64,000 nucleotides of DNA from Streptomyces sp. NBC_01142 (GCF_026341125.1 NZ_JAPEOR010000001.1:1240001-1304000), one strand, 5' to 3'; counted from the first letter of the stretch, positions 23,649 to 32,502 are shown. Made by a program: numbers and translations. Notes: a model not told the origin generated them from the sequence alone.

Positions 23649-25750
23649 GCGGACTCGGACTCGGACTCGGACTCGGACACGGACTCGGACTGCGACTGGA
23701 TCGCGGTGATCGCGACCGTGTTCACGATGTCGCTCACCAGCGCACCGCGGGACAGGTCGTTGACCGGCTTGCGCAGACCCTGCAGCACCGGCCCGACGGC
23801 CACGGCGCCCGCCGAGCGCTGCACCGCCTTGTAGGTGTTGTTGCCGGTGTTGAGGTCCGGGAAGATCAGCACCGTTGCCCGGCCCGCCACCTCGGAGTCC
23901 GGCAGCTTCGTCGCCGCGACGGACGGCTCGACCGCCGCGTCGTACTGGATCGGGCCCTCGATCCGCAGATCCGGACGGGCGTCGCGGACCAGCTTGGTCG
24001 CCTCGCGCACCTTGTCGACATCCGCGCCGGAGCCCGAGGTGCCGGTGGAGTACGAGAGCATCGCGATCCGCGGCTCCACGCCGAAGCGGGCGGCGGTGGC
24101 CGCCGACTGGACCGCGATGTCCGCGAGCTGCTCGGCGTCGGGGTCCGGGTTGACCGCGCAGTCCCCGTACACCAGCACCCGGTCGGCCAGGCACATGAAG
24201 AAGACAGACGAGACGATCGAGGCCTCCGGCTTGGTCTTGATGATCTCGAAGGCCGGGCGGATGGTCGCGGCCGTGGAGTGCACGGAACCCGACACCATGC
24301 CGTCGGCCAGTCCCGCCTGGACCATCAGCGTGCCGAAGTAGTTCACGTCCGCCACCACGTCGTACGCCAGCTCTACCGTCACGCCCTTGTGGGCGCGCAG
24401 CTCCGCGTACCGCTCGGCGAAGGTCTGGCGCAGTTCGGAGGTCTGCGGGTCGATCAGCTGGGCGGCGGTGAGGTCGATGCCCAGGTCCGCGGCCCTCTTC
24501 CGGATGACCTCGGTGTCGCCGAGGAGCGTCAGGTCGCAGACGTCCCGGCGCAGCAGTACGTCGGCGGCGCGCAGCACCCGGTCCTCGGTGCCCTCGGGCA
24601 GCACGACGCGACGGCGGTGGGCGCGGGCCTGCTCCAGCAGCTCGTGCTCGAACATCATCGGGGTGACCCGGCCGCTGCGGGCCACCGCGAGCCGGGCCAG
24701 CAGGTCGCCGGTGTCGACATGTCGCTCGAAGAGGCCGAGCGCGGTCTCCGCCTTGCGCGGCGTGGCGGCGTTCAACTTCCCTTCCAGCGAGAACAGTTCG
24801 GCCGCGGTGGGGAAGCTGGTGCCGGCCACCAGGACCACCGGGGTGCCGGGTGCGAGGCGCGCGGCCAGGGTGAGGATCTCCTCGCTCGGCCGTTCGTTCA
24901 GCGTCAGGAGTACGCCGGCGATGGGCGGGGTGCCGGCGGAGTGCGCGGCGAGCGCGCCCACGACCAGATCGGCGCGGTCGCCGGGGGTGACCACCATGCA
25001 GCCGGGAGTCAGGGCGTTCAGGAAGTTCGGCAGCATCGCGCCGCCGAAGACGAAGTCCAGGGCGTCACGGGCCAGGCCGGCATCGTCGCCGAGCAGCACT
25101 GTGCCGCCCAGCGCGTGGGTGATCTGGGCGACCGTGGGGGCGGCGAGGGCCGGCTCGTCGGGGAGCGCGTAGCAGGGCACCGGGAGGTGGGCTGCCAGGC
25201 GCTCGGCTATCGCCCCGCGCTCCTCGGGGACGACACGGTTGACGACCAGGGCGAGGACGTTGCAGCCCAGGGCCTCGTACGCGCGGTAGGCGTTACGGGT
25301 CTCGGCCCGCACCGACTCGGCGGTCTGCCCCTTGCCGCCCACCACCGGGATCACCGAGGCGCCGAATTCATTGGCAAGGCGCGCGTTCAGCGCCAGCTCG
25401 TCGGGGAGCTGGGTGTCGAAGAAGTCCGTACCGAGGACGAGCACGACCTCGTACTGCCGTGCCACCTGCAGAAAGCGCTCGACGAGCCGGGAGACCAGCT
25501 CGTCGGTACCCTTCTCGGCCTGCAGCGCGGCGGCCTCGTGGTAGTCCATGCCGTACACCGAGGCGGGATCCTGCGAGAGCCGGTAGCGCACCCGCAGCAG
25601 ATCGAAGAGCCGGTCGGGGCCGTCGTGCACGAGGGGGCGGAAGACACCCACCCGGTCCACCTGGCGGGTCAGGAGCTCCATGACTCCCAGTTCGACGACC
25701 TGGCGGCCGTCCCCGCGATCGATCCCGGTCACGTACACGCTGCGCGTCAC
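23645..25750 (-). CDS. pta: Phosphate acetyltransferase (long, three-domain form)
   Basis: The protein has 701 residues from GTG 25750, preceded by GGGAGAG; ATG 25768 lacks a site. The N-terminal P-loop-like domain is degenerate: GIDRGDGRQ replaces GxxxxGK[S/T], so nucleotide binding is doubtful. A DRTGG domain occupies the middle. The C-terminal PTA_PTB catalytic domain starts around VTPMMFEHELLEQAR and contains LPEGTEDRVLRAA, MVSGSVHSTAAT, VFFMCLAD and FPDLNTGNNTYKA. It interconverts acetyl-CoA and acetyl phosphate. The C-terminus ends in an expanded Ser-Glu dipeptide tail encoded by hexanucleotide repeats. It overlaps ackA by 4 nt. Confidence 0.95.
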   Translation of the reverse strand: MTRSVYVTGIDRGDGRQVVELGVMELLTRQVDRVGVFRPLVHDGPDRLFDLLRVRYRLSQDPASVYGMDYHEAAALQAEKGTDELVSRLVERFLQVARQYEVVLVLGTDFFDTQLPDELALNARLANEFGASVIPVVGGKGQTAESVRAETRNAYRAYEALGCNVLALVVNRVVPEERGAIAERLAAHLPVPCYALPDEPALAAPTVAQITHALGGTVLLGDDAGLARDALDFVFGGAMLPNFLNALTPGCMVVTPGDRADLVVGALAAHSAGTPPIAGVLLTLNERPSEEILTLAARLAPGTPVVLVAGTSFPTAAELFSLEGKLNAATPRKAETALGLFERHVDTGDLLARLAVARSGRVTPMMFEHELLEQARAHRRRVVLPEGTEDRVLRAADVLLRRDVCDLTLLGDTEVIRKRAADLGIDLTAAQLIDPQTSELRQTFAERYAELRAHKGVTVELAYDVVADVNYFGTLMVQAGLADGMVSGSVHSTAATIRPAFEIIKTKPEASIVSSVFFMCLADRVLVYGDCAVNPDPDAEQLADIAVQSAATAARFGVEPRIAMLSYSTGTSGSGADVDKVREATKLVRDARPDLRIEGPIQYDAAVEPSVAATKLPDSEVAGRATVLIFPDLNTGNNTYKAVQRSAGAVAVGPVLQGLRKPVNDLSRGALVSDIVNTVAITAIQSQSESVSESESESESA
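23651..23698. repeat. Hexanucleotide tandem repeat at the 3' end of pta
   Basis: Eight successive GGACTC-type units (GGACTC, GGACAC, GGACTG and CGACTG variants) encode the Ser-Glu tail of Pta on the minus strand, immediately before the ATGA overlap with ackA. The repeat length is a multiple of three, so expansion keeps the frame. Confidence 0.85.
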
Positions 25751-25837
25751 GCGTGCTCTCCCGTCCATGCTGTTGCGTACAAGAAGTACAGAAAAGGTGG
25801 TGTATACAAAAAAACCGCCCGGCGCGGCATTGCCCTC

Positions 25838-25866
25838 TTGACAATACCTCCGTGGGTAGATAGAGC
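25838..25866 (+). promoter_or_regulatory. Possible pfkA promoter
   Basis: TTGACA (25838-25843) is followed after 17 bp by TAGAGC (25861-25866), in an unusually A/T-containing stretch of the pta-pfkA divergent gap. The predicted leader to ATG 26034 would be about 160 nt. The -10 match is weak. Confidence 0.35.
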
Positions 25867-26033
25867 GCCCGCCGGACGAGGGTGGGCCCAAAGGGCCCAC
25901 GAGCAGCTGCCGAGCGCCGTCCGCGCAGTGGTACGAAGGAGCGGCGAGCCGCTGGGAGCGCGGGGTCCCGTAAGCCCGTGGAACAATCGAACTGGGCTCA
26001 CATGTACCACTGACGAGCAGGAGACACAGCACG

Positions 26034-27059
26034 ATGCGCATCGGAGTTCTCACCGCAGGCGGCGACTGTCCCGGCCTGAACGCAGTGATCCGGTCGGTCG
26101 TGCATCGCGCCCTGACCGGGCACGGCGACGAAGTCATCGGTTTCGAGGACGGGTTCAAAGGCCTCCTCGACGGCCACTACCGGCCGCTCGACCTCAACGC
26201 GGTCAGTGGCATCCTCGCGCGCGGCGGCACGATCCTGGGCTCCGCGCGGCTCGAGCGCGGCCGGCTGCGCGAAGCCGCCGAGAGTGCCGCGGAGTTGGCG
26301 AAGCAGTACGGCATCGACGCGCTGATCCCGATCGGCGGCGAGGGCACGCTCACCGCGTCCCGGATGCTGGCGGAGGCCGGGATGCCCGTCGTCGGCGTAC
26401 CGAAGACCATCGACAACGACATCTCCTCCACCGACCGCACCTTCGGCTTCGACACCGCCGTGACGGTCGCCACCGAGGCCATCGACCGGCTCAAGACCAC
26501 CGCCGAGTCGCACCAGCGCGTGATGGTCGTCGAGGTGATGGGACGGCACGCGGGATGGATCGCGCTCGAGTCCGGCATGGCGGGCGGCGCGCACGGCATC
26601 TGCCTGCCCGAGCGGCCCTTCCAGGTCGAGGACCTGGTGAAGATGGTCGAGGAGCGCTTCGCGCGCGGCAAGAAGTTCGCGGTGGTGTGCGTGGCGGAGG
26701 GTGCGCATCCGGCCGAGGGCTCGATGGAGTACCGGAAGGGCGCGATCGACCAGTTCGGTCACGAGCGCTTCCAGGGCATCGGTAACCGGCTGGCCGCGGA
26801 GCTGGAGATGCGGCTCGGCAAGGAGGCCAGGCCGGTCATCCTCGGGCATGTGCAGCGCGGCGGCACGCCCACCGCGTACGACAGGGTGCTGGCGACGCGC
26901 TTCGGCTGGCATGCGGTGGAGGCGGTGCACCGCGGTGAGTTCGGCATGATGACGGCGCTGCGCGGCACGAAGGTCACGATGGTGCCGCTGGCCGAGGCGG
27001 TCACTCGGCTGAAGACCGTGCCCGAGGACCGGGTGTTCGAGGCGGAATCGGTCTTCTGA
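26034..27059 (+). CDS. pfkA: 6-phosphofructokinase, ATP-dependent type
   Basis: The protein has 341 residues and matches the actinobacterial PfkA group. The start is MRIGVLTAGGDCPGLNAVIR. GGEGTL corresponds to the phosphate-donor loop, and PKTIDNDI carries the catalytic Asp in TIDND. MGRHAGWIA and HVQRGGTPTAYDR follow. A Gly after GGE (position 104 in E. coli numbering) is associated with ATP use, while the Lys of PKTIDND is what pyrophosphate enzymes have. This Gly/Lys mix is, from family knowledge, that of ATP-dependent Streptomyces PFKs. The gene is divergent from pta-ackA-pyk and followed by a strong terminator. The ribosome site is AGGAG about 15 nt upstream. Confidence 0.94.
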   Translation: MRIGVLTAGGDCPGLNAVIRSVVHRALTGHGDEVIGFEDGFKGLLDGHYRPLDLNAVSGILARGGTILGSARLERGRLREAAESAAELAKQYGIDALIPIGGEGTLTASRMLAEAGMPVVGVPKTIDNDISSTDRTFGFDTAVTVATEAIDRLKTTAESHQRVMVVEVMGRHAGWIALESGMAGGAHGICLPERPFQVEDLVKMVEERFARGKKFAVVCVAEGAHPAEGSMEYRKGAIDQFGHERFQGIGNRLAAELEMRLGKEARPVILGHVQRGGTPTAYDRVLATRFGWHAVEAVHRGEFGMMTALRGTKVTMVPLAEAVTRLKTVPEDRVFEAESVF

Positions 27060-27134
27060 CTCTTCCCCTTCCCTCCTCCTCTTCCTCCCCTCCCTGCCCG
27101 TCCGGTTCCTGTCCGCCTGGCCGGCTGCGCGTGC

Positions 27135-27178
27135 CGAGTGGCCTTGATTGCCCCCCCGTGGGCGATCAAGGCCACTCG
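27135..27178 (+). terminator. pfkA terminator
   Basis: CGAGTGGCCTTGAT (27135-27148) pairs perfectly with ATCAAGGCCACTCG (27165-27178), and the stem extends inward by TGCCC/GGGCG with one wobble. Confidence 0.85.
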
Positions 27179-27334
27179 CCTTTCCCCCGTCCACCTCCGC
27201 GGTTCCCCGTCCCTTTTCGCCGCGGTTGGCGCAGATCACTCTTGAGTTCGGTGGCCTGAATCGCAAGGCTGTTCTCTGTCCGGGACATGTCCCAACCCTG
27301 TCCCGCCACGGCGTATCGGCAGAGGGGGGAGCGG

Positions 27335-28378
27335 ATGGAACCCGCTGGGCATGGCGCTCCGGATCCGGAACAGGCGTGCAGCTCCGTCGAGTTCATCGCT
27401 CAGCTGCAGGCGCTCAAGGACTGGTCGGGCCTGACCTACCGGGAGTTGACGACCCGGGCGGAGGCGGTCGGCGACGTGCTGCCGCGCTCGACCGTCGCCA
27501 ACATGCTCAACCGCACCACGGTGCCGCGCGAGGAGCTCGTCGCGGCATTCGTACGCGCGTGTGGCTGCGGCCCCGGCGCGACCGACGCCTGGCTGCGGGT
27601 CCGCAAGGAGCTCACCCGGCGCGAGCGGCAGTCCGGCGAGGTCCCGGACTTCGGAGCCGTTGAGGGGGCCCAGGAAGCAGCCGGTTCCGGCGATGTGGAG
27701 CCGGGTCCCGGCACGGAGGAGCCGGCCCCGCCGGAGCCGCCCCGCAGGACCTGGCTCACCCGCGCGGTCCGGCCCGCGGTGGTCGTCCTCGCGCTCGCGG
27801 TGGCCGCGGTGACCGTGACGCTCGCCGTCCGCGACACCGGCCCGGACAAGGGCGAGCAGAGCGACGGGCAGCGGAAGAAGCAGGGGCTCCAGGTTCCGCC
27901 CCGCTCGCCCGAACCCGGTTCCGTACGGATCAGAGCCGTCGACTCCGGTCTCTGTATCGGCGAGCGCGCCGAGGACGGCCCCAGCGGGCAGCTCTACCAG
28001 CTGGCGTGCGTGCCGGACACCATTCCGCGCTTCGCTCTGAGACCCGTCGAACCCGGCTGGCGGATCGTGACGTTCCACCCCGAGTTCGGCGAGGGGTGCA
28101 GCGGCGTGCAGGAGAAGTCGAGGGACATCGGCGCCCCGGTCGTCGACCAGGAGTGCGGCAAGCGCGGCCCGGCCGAGGCGTTCCGGCTGGAGGCGGTCGG
28201 CAAGCCGGTGCGCGGGTACCGGCTGCGGCCGCTGCACAGCGACCTCTGTGCCGGGGTGCGCGGAGCCCCGAAGGAGACCGGGGCTCCGATCGAGCAGCAG
28301 GCCTGCGCCAAGGACGCACAGGGCCAGCTGTTCACCTTCGACCGGGACCCGACGGCAGGCAAGACCAACGTCAGCTAG
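27335..28378 (+). CDS. Membrane protein: XRE-like HTH, TM segment, extracellular beta-trefoil domain
   Basis: The protein has 347 residues from ATG 27335 (GGGGGGAG site). The N-terminal 80 residues are an HTH-like region common in actinobacteria (FIAQLQALKDWSGLTYRELTT...VLPRSTVANMLNR...AFVRACGC). A Pro/Glu linker follows, then one TM helix at about 147-167 (AVVVLALAVAAVTVTLAV). The C-terminal half, from about residue 195, is a three-fold ricin-like beta-trefoil with Cys pairs and repeats such as VDSGLCIGER, GCSGVQEKS and SDLCAGVRG. This places a DNA-binding-like domain inside and a carbohydrate-binding-like domain outside the cell. Ligand and role are unknown. It stands alone between pfkA and a convergent XRE gene. 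Confidence 0.75.
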   Translation: MEPAGHGAPDPEQACSSVEFIAQLQALKDWSGLTYRELTTRAEAVGDVLPRSTVANMLNRTTVPREELVAAFVRACGCGPGATDAWLRVRKELTRRERQSGEVPDFGAVEGAQEAAGSGDVEPGPGTEEPAPPEPPRRTWLTRAVRPAVVVLALAVAAVTVTLAVRDTGPDKGEQSDGQRKKQGLQVPPRSPEPGSVRIRAVDSGLCIGERAEDGPSGQLYQLACVPDTIPRFALRPVEPGWRIVTFHPEFGEGCSGVQEKSRDIGAPVVDQECGKRGPAEAFRLEAVGKPVRGYRLRPLHSDLCAGVRGAPKETGAPIEQQACAKDAQGQLFTFDRDPTAGKTNVS

Positions 28379-28435
28379 GGGGTGTCGTTCGGATCAGGTT
28401 GGATCTTGCCGGGCTCGCCCGGTTCAGGAGTCCGC

Positions 28436-29119
28436 CTAACGGCGCGCCAGTTCCCAGAAGTGGTCCACGATCCGGTCCAGGAAGTCGCGGCCCGCCTCCC
28501 CGGTGTCCGCCGACGTGGAGCCCCAGCTGAGCGTCGCCACCGTCCGGGACTGGTAGTCCGTGTGCAGCTGCGCCAGTACGTCCTCCAGATGGTGCCGCTC
28601 CATCGGCAGCATCTTGGACACCGGACGCACGTACGCCTGCCAGCGCGCAGCCACCGCGTCCCGCAGCAGCCCCGCCAGCTCCTCGTCCCGGCCGGTGGCC
28701 CTCAGCAGTTCGCGGGGCTCGAGGTCCAGCGTCTCGGCGAGCGCGGCGGTCTGCCGCTCATTGCCGCGCCAGCGGCCCGACTCCTCCATCCGCCGGTACG
28801 AGGAGACGTCGAGGCCCACCCGCCGGGCCAGGTCGTCGGGGGCGAGGCCGCGCGCCATCCGGTGCTCGCGCAGGGTGGACGCCGCGGTGAGCAGCTCACT
28901 GGGCGCGCACCACAGGACCCCGGCGAGCGCGGTCAGTTCCTGCTGGCTGGGCGTGGCGAGCCCCCGTTCCCAGGCGACCACCGTGTCCGGCGGTATCAGG
29001 AGCCCGTACTGGGCGCGGAGGCCGTACGTGACGTGGCCGGGTGCCATGCCGAGGGCCTCGCGCAGTCGGCGCGCGGCGGGAGCGTTGAAGGGCGGGGAGG
29101 GGGTGTGGTGCACGGGCAC
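28436..29119 (-). CDS. XRE-family DNA-binding protein with two HTH segments
   Basis: The protein has 227 residues from GTG 29119; a second GTG at 29113 is possible. The first HTH-like part (ARRLREALGMAPGHVTYGL...PPDTVVAWERGLATPSQQEL) resembles the actinobacterial helix-turn-helix with VxxWExGxxxP. The second (REHRMARGLAPDDLARRVGL...SYRRMEESGRWRG) is a classical XRE motif. The C-terminal 90 residues are helical, with a motif SWGSTSADTGEAGRDFLDRI. It lies downstream of, and in the same direction as, the ABC importer, but 170 bp away. It is probably an independent regulator; target unknown. Confidence 0.75.
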   Translation of the reverse strand: MPVHHTPSPPFNAPAARRLREALGMAPGHVTYGLRAQYGLLIPPDTVVAWERGLATPSQQELTALAGVLWCAPSELLTAASTLREHRMARGLAPDDLARRVGLDVSSYRRMEESGRWRGNERQTAALAETLDLEPRELLRATGRDEELAGLLRDAVAARWQAYVRPVSKMLPMERHHLEDVLAQLHTDYQSRTVATLSWGSTSADTGEAGRDFLDRIVDHFWELARR

Positions 29120-29292
29120 ACCGTAGAGGCCGGAGGGGGTCGGCGACTACGGGGCGTTCACCCAACGCCACGTGTCGTAGGAACATCCGAGGTGATCGTA
29201 CCGTTTGGTAACGTTCCGGGGGATCTCGGCGTCCGAGGGGCCCTGCGCGGGGGGTTACCGCAGGGTATACGGTGCGCTACCGCCCCGGCCCG

Positions 29293-30117
29293 TCAGCCCT
29301 TGACCGCGCCGCCCAGCGCGAAGCCGCCGCCCAGCCTGCGCGCGATGAGGATGTACAGCAGCAGTACCGGGACCGAGTAGAGGATCGAGAATGCCGCGAG
29401 CTGGCCGTAGATCACCGAGCCGTAGTTCCCGAAGAAGGTGAAGATCGAGACCGACGCGGGCAGCTGCTCGGGGCTCAGGAGCAGCATGAACGGGACGAAG
29501 AAGTTCCCCCAGAGCTGGATGAAGGTGTAGATCGTCACCACGGTCAGCCCCGGGCCCATCAGCGGCAGTACGACCCGGGTCAGCGTCTGGAGACTCGTCG
29601 CGCCGTCCGTCCAGGCCGCCTCCTCCAGGACCACCGGGACGCCGTCCATGAAGTTCTTCATCAGCCAGATGGCGAACGGCAGCTGGGACGTGGCGAGGAA
29701 GAGCCCGGTGCCGTACGTCGTGTCGATCAGGTTGACCTGCACGAACAGTCCGTAGACCGGGACCATGATCGCGGTGATCGGCAGGCACGTGGTGAACAGG
29801 ATCGTCAGCAGGTACGGACGGCTGAAGCGCGAGCGGTGGCGGGAGAGCGGATAGGCGGCGAACGCCGCGCACACCACCGTCAGCAGCGTCGAGCCGCCGC
29901 ACAGCAGCAGGCTGTTGAGCATCGGAGTGAAGGTGATCTCGTCGGTGAGCACCGCGTCGTAGTTCTCCGCCGTGACGGACGAAGGGACGCGCACCCGCAG
30001 ATCCGCCTCCGCGTTCACCGAGGCAAGCAGCAGCCACACCAGAGGGAGGGCGAAGGCCGCGGCGGTCAGCAGCAGCGCGCCGTTCGCGGTGAGCCGGGCC
30101 CGGGTGGTCCGGCGCAT
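29293..30117 (-). CDS. Carbohydrate ABC transporter permease (MalG-like)
   Basis: The protein has 274 residues and six predicted TM helices. The cytoplasmic EAA loop reads EEAAWTDGATSLQTLTRVVLPLMGPGL, which docks onto the ATPase. It is the second permease of a sugar importer: ATG 30117 shares a base with the stop of the MalF-like gene (TGATG). The C-terminus GGGFALGGAVKG is characteristic of MalG-type permeases. No ATPase gene is present; Streptomyces sugar importers usually share the MsiK ATPase encoded elsewhere (established knowledge). Confidence 0.92.
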   Translation of the reverse strand: MRRTTRARLTANGALLLTAAAFALPLVWLLLASVNAEADLRVRVPSSVTAENYDAVLTDEITFTPMLNSLLLCGGSTLLTVVCAAFAAYPLSRHRSRFSRPYLLTILFTTCLPITAIMVPVYGLFVQVNLIDTTYGTGLFLATSQLPFAIWLMKNFMDGVPVVLEEAAWTDGATSLQTLTRVVLPLMGPGLTVVTIYTFIQLWGNFFVPFMLLLSPEQLPASVSIFTFFGNYGSVIYGQLAAFSILYSVPVLLLYILIARRLGGGFALGGAVKG

Positions 30118-30992
30118 CACACCTCCACCTTCATCAGGCGCAGGTAGACGATCGAGAACAGCGAACCCACCAGCAGGAGCAGCAGCGCCACCGCGGTGCC
30201 GTAGCCGATCAGGCTCTTGAGGAACGCCTGGTCGTACATGAACACCGGCAGCGTCTGGCTGCGGTTGCCCGGGCCACCCCGTGTCATCGCCCAGATCAGG
30301 CCGAAGACCGAGAGCGTGGAGAGAGTGTTGAGCATCAGATTGGTGCCGATGGAACGGCGGATCATCGGCAGAGTGATGTACCAGATCCGCCGCGGCCCGC
30401 TCGCTCCGTCGACCTCGGCCGCCTCCGTGATCTCCCGCGGGATCTCGGAGAGCGCGGCGGAGTAGATCAGCATGGAGAACGCCGTGCCCCGCCAGACATT
30501 GGCGAAGGACACGGCCAGGATCGGCAGCGTGAACAGCCAGTTCTGGGACGGCAGATGCAGCCAGTCCAGGATGGCGTTGAGCGTCCCCTCGCGCCGGAAG
30601 AAGGTGTACAGCAAGAACGCCGCGACGATCTCCGGCAGCACCCAGGCCGTGATCACCAGCGTGCCGGTGAGTGTGCGTACGGGACGGGACGCGGCCCGCA
30701 TCAGTCCCGCCAGCGCCAGCCCCAGCGTGTTCTGGCCGATCACCGCGGAGACAAAGGTGAAGACGAGTGTGAGCCGGACGGCGTTGCGGAAATTGTCGTC
30801 GGCGAACGCCCGGCGGAAGTTGTCCAGGCCGACGAAGTCGGATCCGGACGCGCCCGTCAGCTGGGTGTCGGTGAAGGCGATCCAGACGCAGTAGCCGATG
30901 GGGCCGGCGAGGAAGAGGAGCAGAAGGATGGTGGCGGGGGTGAGCGGTACCCACCGCCACCATCCCGTTCGGGTGGCGCTCACCAGGCCCAC
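30117..30992 (-). CDS. Carbohydrate ABC transporter permease (MalF-like)
   Basis: The protein has 291 residues with six TM helices, from GTG 30992; GTG 30983 is an alternative. The first helix is LTPATILLLLFLAGPIGYCVWIAF, followed by a VGLDNFRRAF segment typical of MalF/UgpA permeases. The EAA loop is ITEAAEVDGASGPRRIWYITLPMI. It lies 32 bp downstream of the solute-binding protein gene and is coupled to the MalG-like gene. Together they form a heterodimeric channel for an oligosaccharide or sugar that sequence alone does not specify. Confidence 0.92.
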   Translation of the reverse strand: MGLVSATRTGWWRWVPLTPATILLLLFLAGPIGYCVWIAFTDTQLTGASGSDFVGLDNFRRAFADDNFRNAVRLTLVFTFVSAVIGQNTLGLALAGLMRAASRPVRTLTGTLVITAWVLPEIVAAFLLYTFFRREGTLNAILDWLHLPSQNWLFTLPILAVSFANVWRGTAFSMLIYSAALSEIPREITEAAEVDGASGPRRIWYITLPMIRRSIGTNLMLNTLSTLSVFGLIWAMTRGGPGNRSQTLPVFMYDQAFLKSLIGYGTAVALLLLLVGSLFSIVYLRLMKVEV

Positions 30993-31024
30993 CTGGACGC
31001 GCTCATGACGGGCTCATGAGGCGC

Positions 31025-32383
31025 TCATGGGGACACGACCGCGCCGTCGACGATGGTCGTGAGCTGGTCGGTGTACGCCGTGGCCGCGTCCGCCGGTGAG
31101 GAGTCCCCCGTGGTCACCTTCTCCATCGCCTCACCGATGGCCGTGGACACCTGCGGATAGACGGGCAGCGCGGGCCGGTAGTGGGTGTACTGCACGAGCC
31201 CGGTGAAGAACTCGATGCCCGGCATGGACCGCAGATACTCCGGGTCGGCGGCCACGTCCTTGCGTACGGCGATCTGCGCGGCCACCACACACCACTGGGT
31301 CGCGTTCTGCCTCGTCTGCAGCGTCTTGACGAACTCCCATGCCAGATCGGGGTTCTTGGCCTTCTGCGGAATCGACCAGGCCCAGCCGCCGGACATGGAC
31401 ACCTTGCCGGGCGCCTGTCCGTTCTGGGTGGGCATCGGGGTCTGGGCCAGCTCCCTGCTCCAGTCCGGCCACTCCTTGGGACCCTTGTTCACCCAGTTCT
31501 GCCCCATCCAGGAGCCGTCCAGAGAGATCGCGAGCTTCCCCTCGGGGAACCACTCGGTGGCGACCCGGGTGCCGACATTGGGGTCGAGGGCATCGGAGAC
31601 GTCCGGGCCGAGCTTCTCCGCGTACACCGTCCGTACGAAGTCGAGGGAGTCCCGGAAACCCTTGCCGCCGGCGACCCACTTCTTGGCGGCGGGGTCGTAG
31701 AGCGGGTCTTCGCCGGTGCCGTACAGCAGCATCTCGAAGCCCTGCATCACGGCCGCCTCGCCCGGACCCTTGCCGGTGTACACATTGAGCGGGATGACGC
31801 CGGGGACCTTCCGTTTGACGGTGCGCGCGGCGTCGAGGATCTCGCCCCAGTTCTTCGGCTGCCAGTCGGCGGGCAGACCGGCCTTGGCGAAGATCTCCTT
31901 GTTGAACCACAGGCCACGGGTGTCGGTGCCGTCCGGAATGCCGTACGTCCTGCCGTCCTCCGCCTTCGCCGCCTCCTTCGCCGTGTCGACGAACTGGCCC
32001 CACTGGTCCCACTGGGGGAGATAGTCGTCCAGCGGCTTCAAGTACCCGGCCTTGATGTCGGAGTTGATGCGGAAGGTGTCCTCGTAGACCAGATCGGGAG
32101 CGGTCTTGGGGGAGCGCATCATCTGCTGCGCCTTGGTGGCGTAGTCGTTGTCCGGGGCCTGGATCGGAATCAGCTTGATCTTCTTGCCCGGGTGGTCCTT
32201 CTCGAACTGCTTCTTCGCCGCCTCGAGATGGGCGTCCTTGAAGCGGATCTTGTTGTCGGTGGACCGGTTGTAGGCGACTTTGACGGTGCCGGCGTCGTCG
32301 CCGGAGCCGCCGCAGGCCGTGAGCGTTCCTGCGACAAGCGCGGTGACGGCGGTGATGAGGATCAGTGGGGCGGTGGGGCGCAC
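31025..32383 (-). CDS. Extracellular solute-binding lipoprotein of a sugar ABC importer
   Basis: The protein has 452 residues from GTG 32383, which follows GAGGAGG with 8-nt spacing; GTG 32389 is too close to the site. A lipoprotein signal peptide ends in the lipobox LTAC, so Cys about 25 would be acylated. The mature part is a family 1 (MalE/UgpB) binding protein: TVKVAYNRS, FEKDHPGKKIKLI, TDTRGLWFNKEIF, GKLAISLDGSWMGQNW, SGGWAWSIPQKAKNPDLAWEF. It is the first gene of the importer operon, followed by MalF- and MalG-like permeases. A LacI-operator-like palindrome lies about 105 bp upstream, but no LacI gene is adjacent. Confidence 0.92.
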   Translation of the reverse strand: MRPTAPLILITAVTALVAGTLTACGGSGDDAGTVKVAYNRSTDNKIRFKDAHLEAAKKQFEKDHPGKKIKLIPIQAPDNDYATKAQQMMRSPKTAPDLVYEDTFRINSDIKAGYLKPLDDYLPQWDQWGQFVDTAKEAAKAEDGRTYGIPDGTDTRGLWFNKEIFAKAGLPADWQPKNWGEILDAARTVKRKVPGVIPLNVYTGKGPGEAAVMQGFEMLLYGTGEDPLYDPAAKKWVAGGKGFRDSLDFVRTVYAEKLGPDVSDALDPNVGTRVATEWFPEGKLAISLDGSWMGQNWVNKGPKEWPDWSRELAQTPMPTQNGQAPGKVSMSGGWAWSIPQKAKNPDLAWEFVKTLQTRQNATQWCVVAAQIAVRKDVAADPEYLRSMPGIEFFTGLVQYTHYRPALPVYPQVSTAIGEAMEKVTTGDSSPADAATAYTDQLTTIVDGAVVSP

Positions 32384-32487
32384 GGGCACGACCTCCTCTG
32401 AGCCGCATGGCTCGGAGCCACAAGGGCTGCCCGGTGACCGTAGGACCGGCCTGTCGGCAAGGTCAATCCCCGTGCAGGGTACGGTCG

Positions 32488-32502
32488 TTGAAGCGCTTTC
32501 TC
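32488..32502. promoter_or_regulatory. LacI-type operator-like sequence
   Basis: TTGAAGCGCTTTCTC is centred on the 8-bp palindrome AAGCGCTT with a central CG, as in many LacI/CebR/BxlR-type operators. It lies upstream of the solute-binding protein gene, beyond the convergent-side end of the dct regulator gene. This is weak pattern evidence only. Confidence 0.4.

Noticed and set aside
23636..26785. 1049-codon plus-strand frame running over pta and into pfkA
   Set aside because: It covers two real genes in the wrong frame or strand; His/Arg/Gly-rich and without motifs.
31025..32383. Solute-binding protein as a maltose-specific MalE
   Set aside because: Family is clear but specificity is not; no MalR or maltose enzyme is adjacent, so no gene symbol was given.
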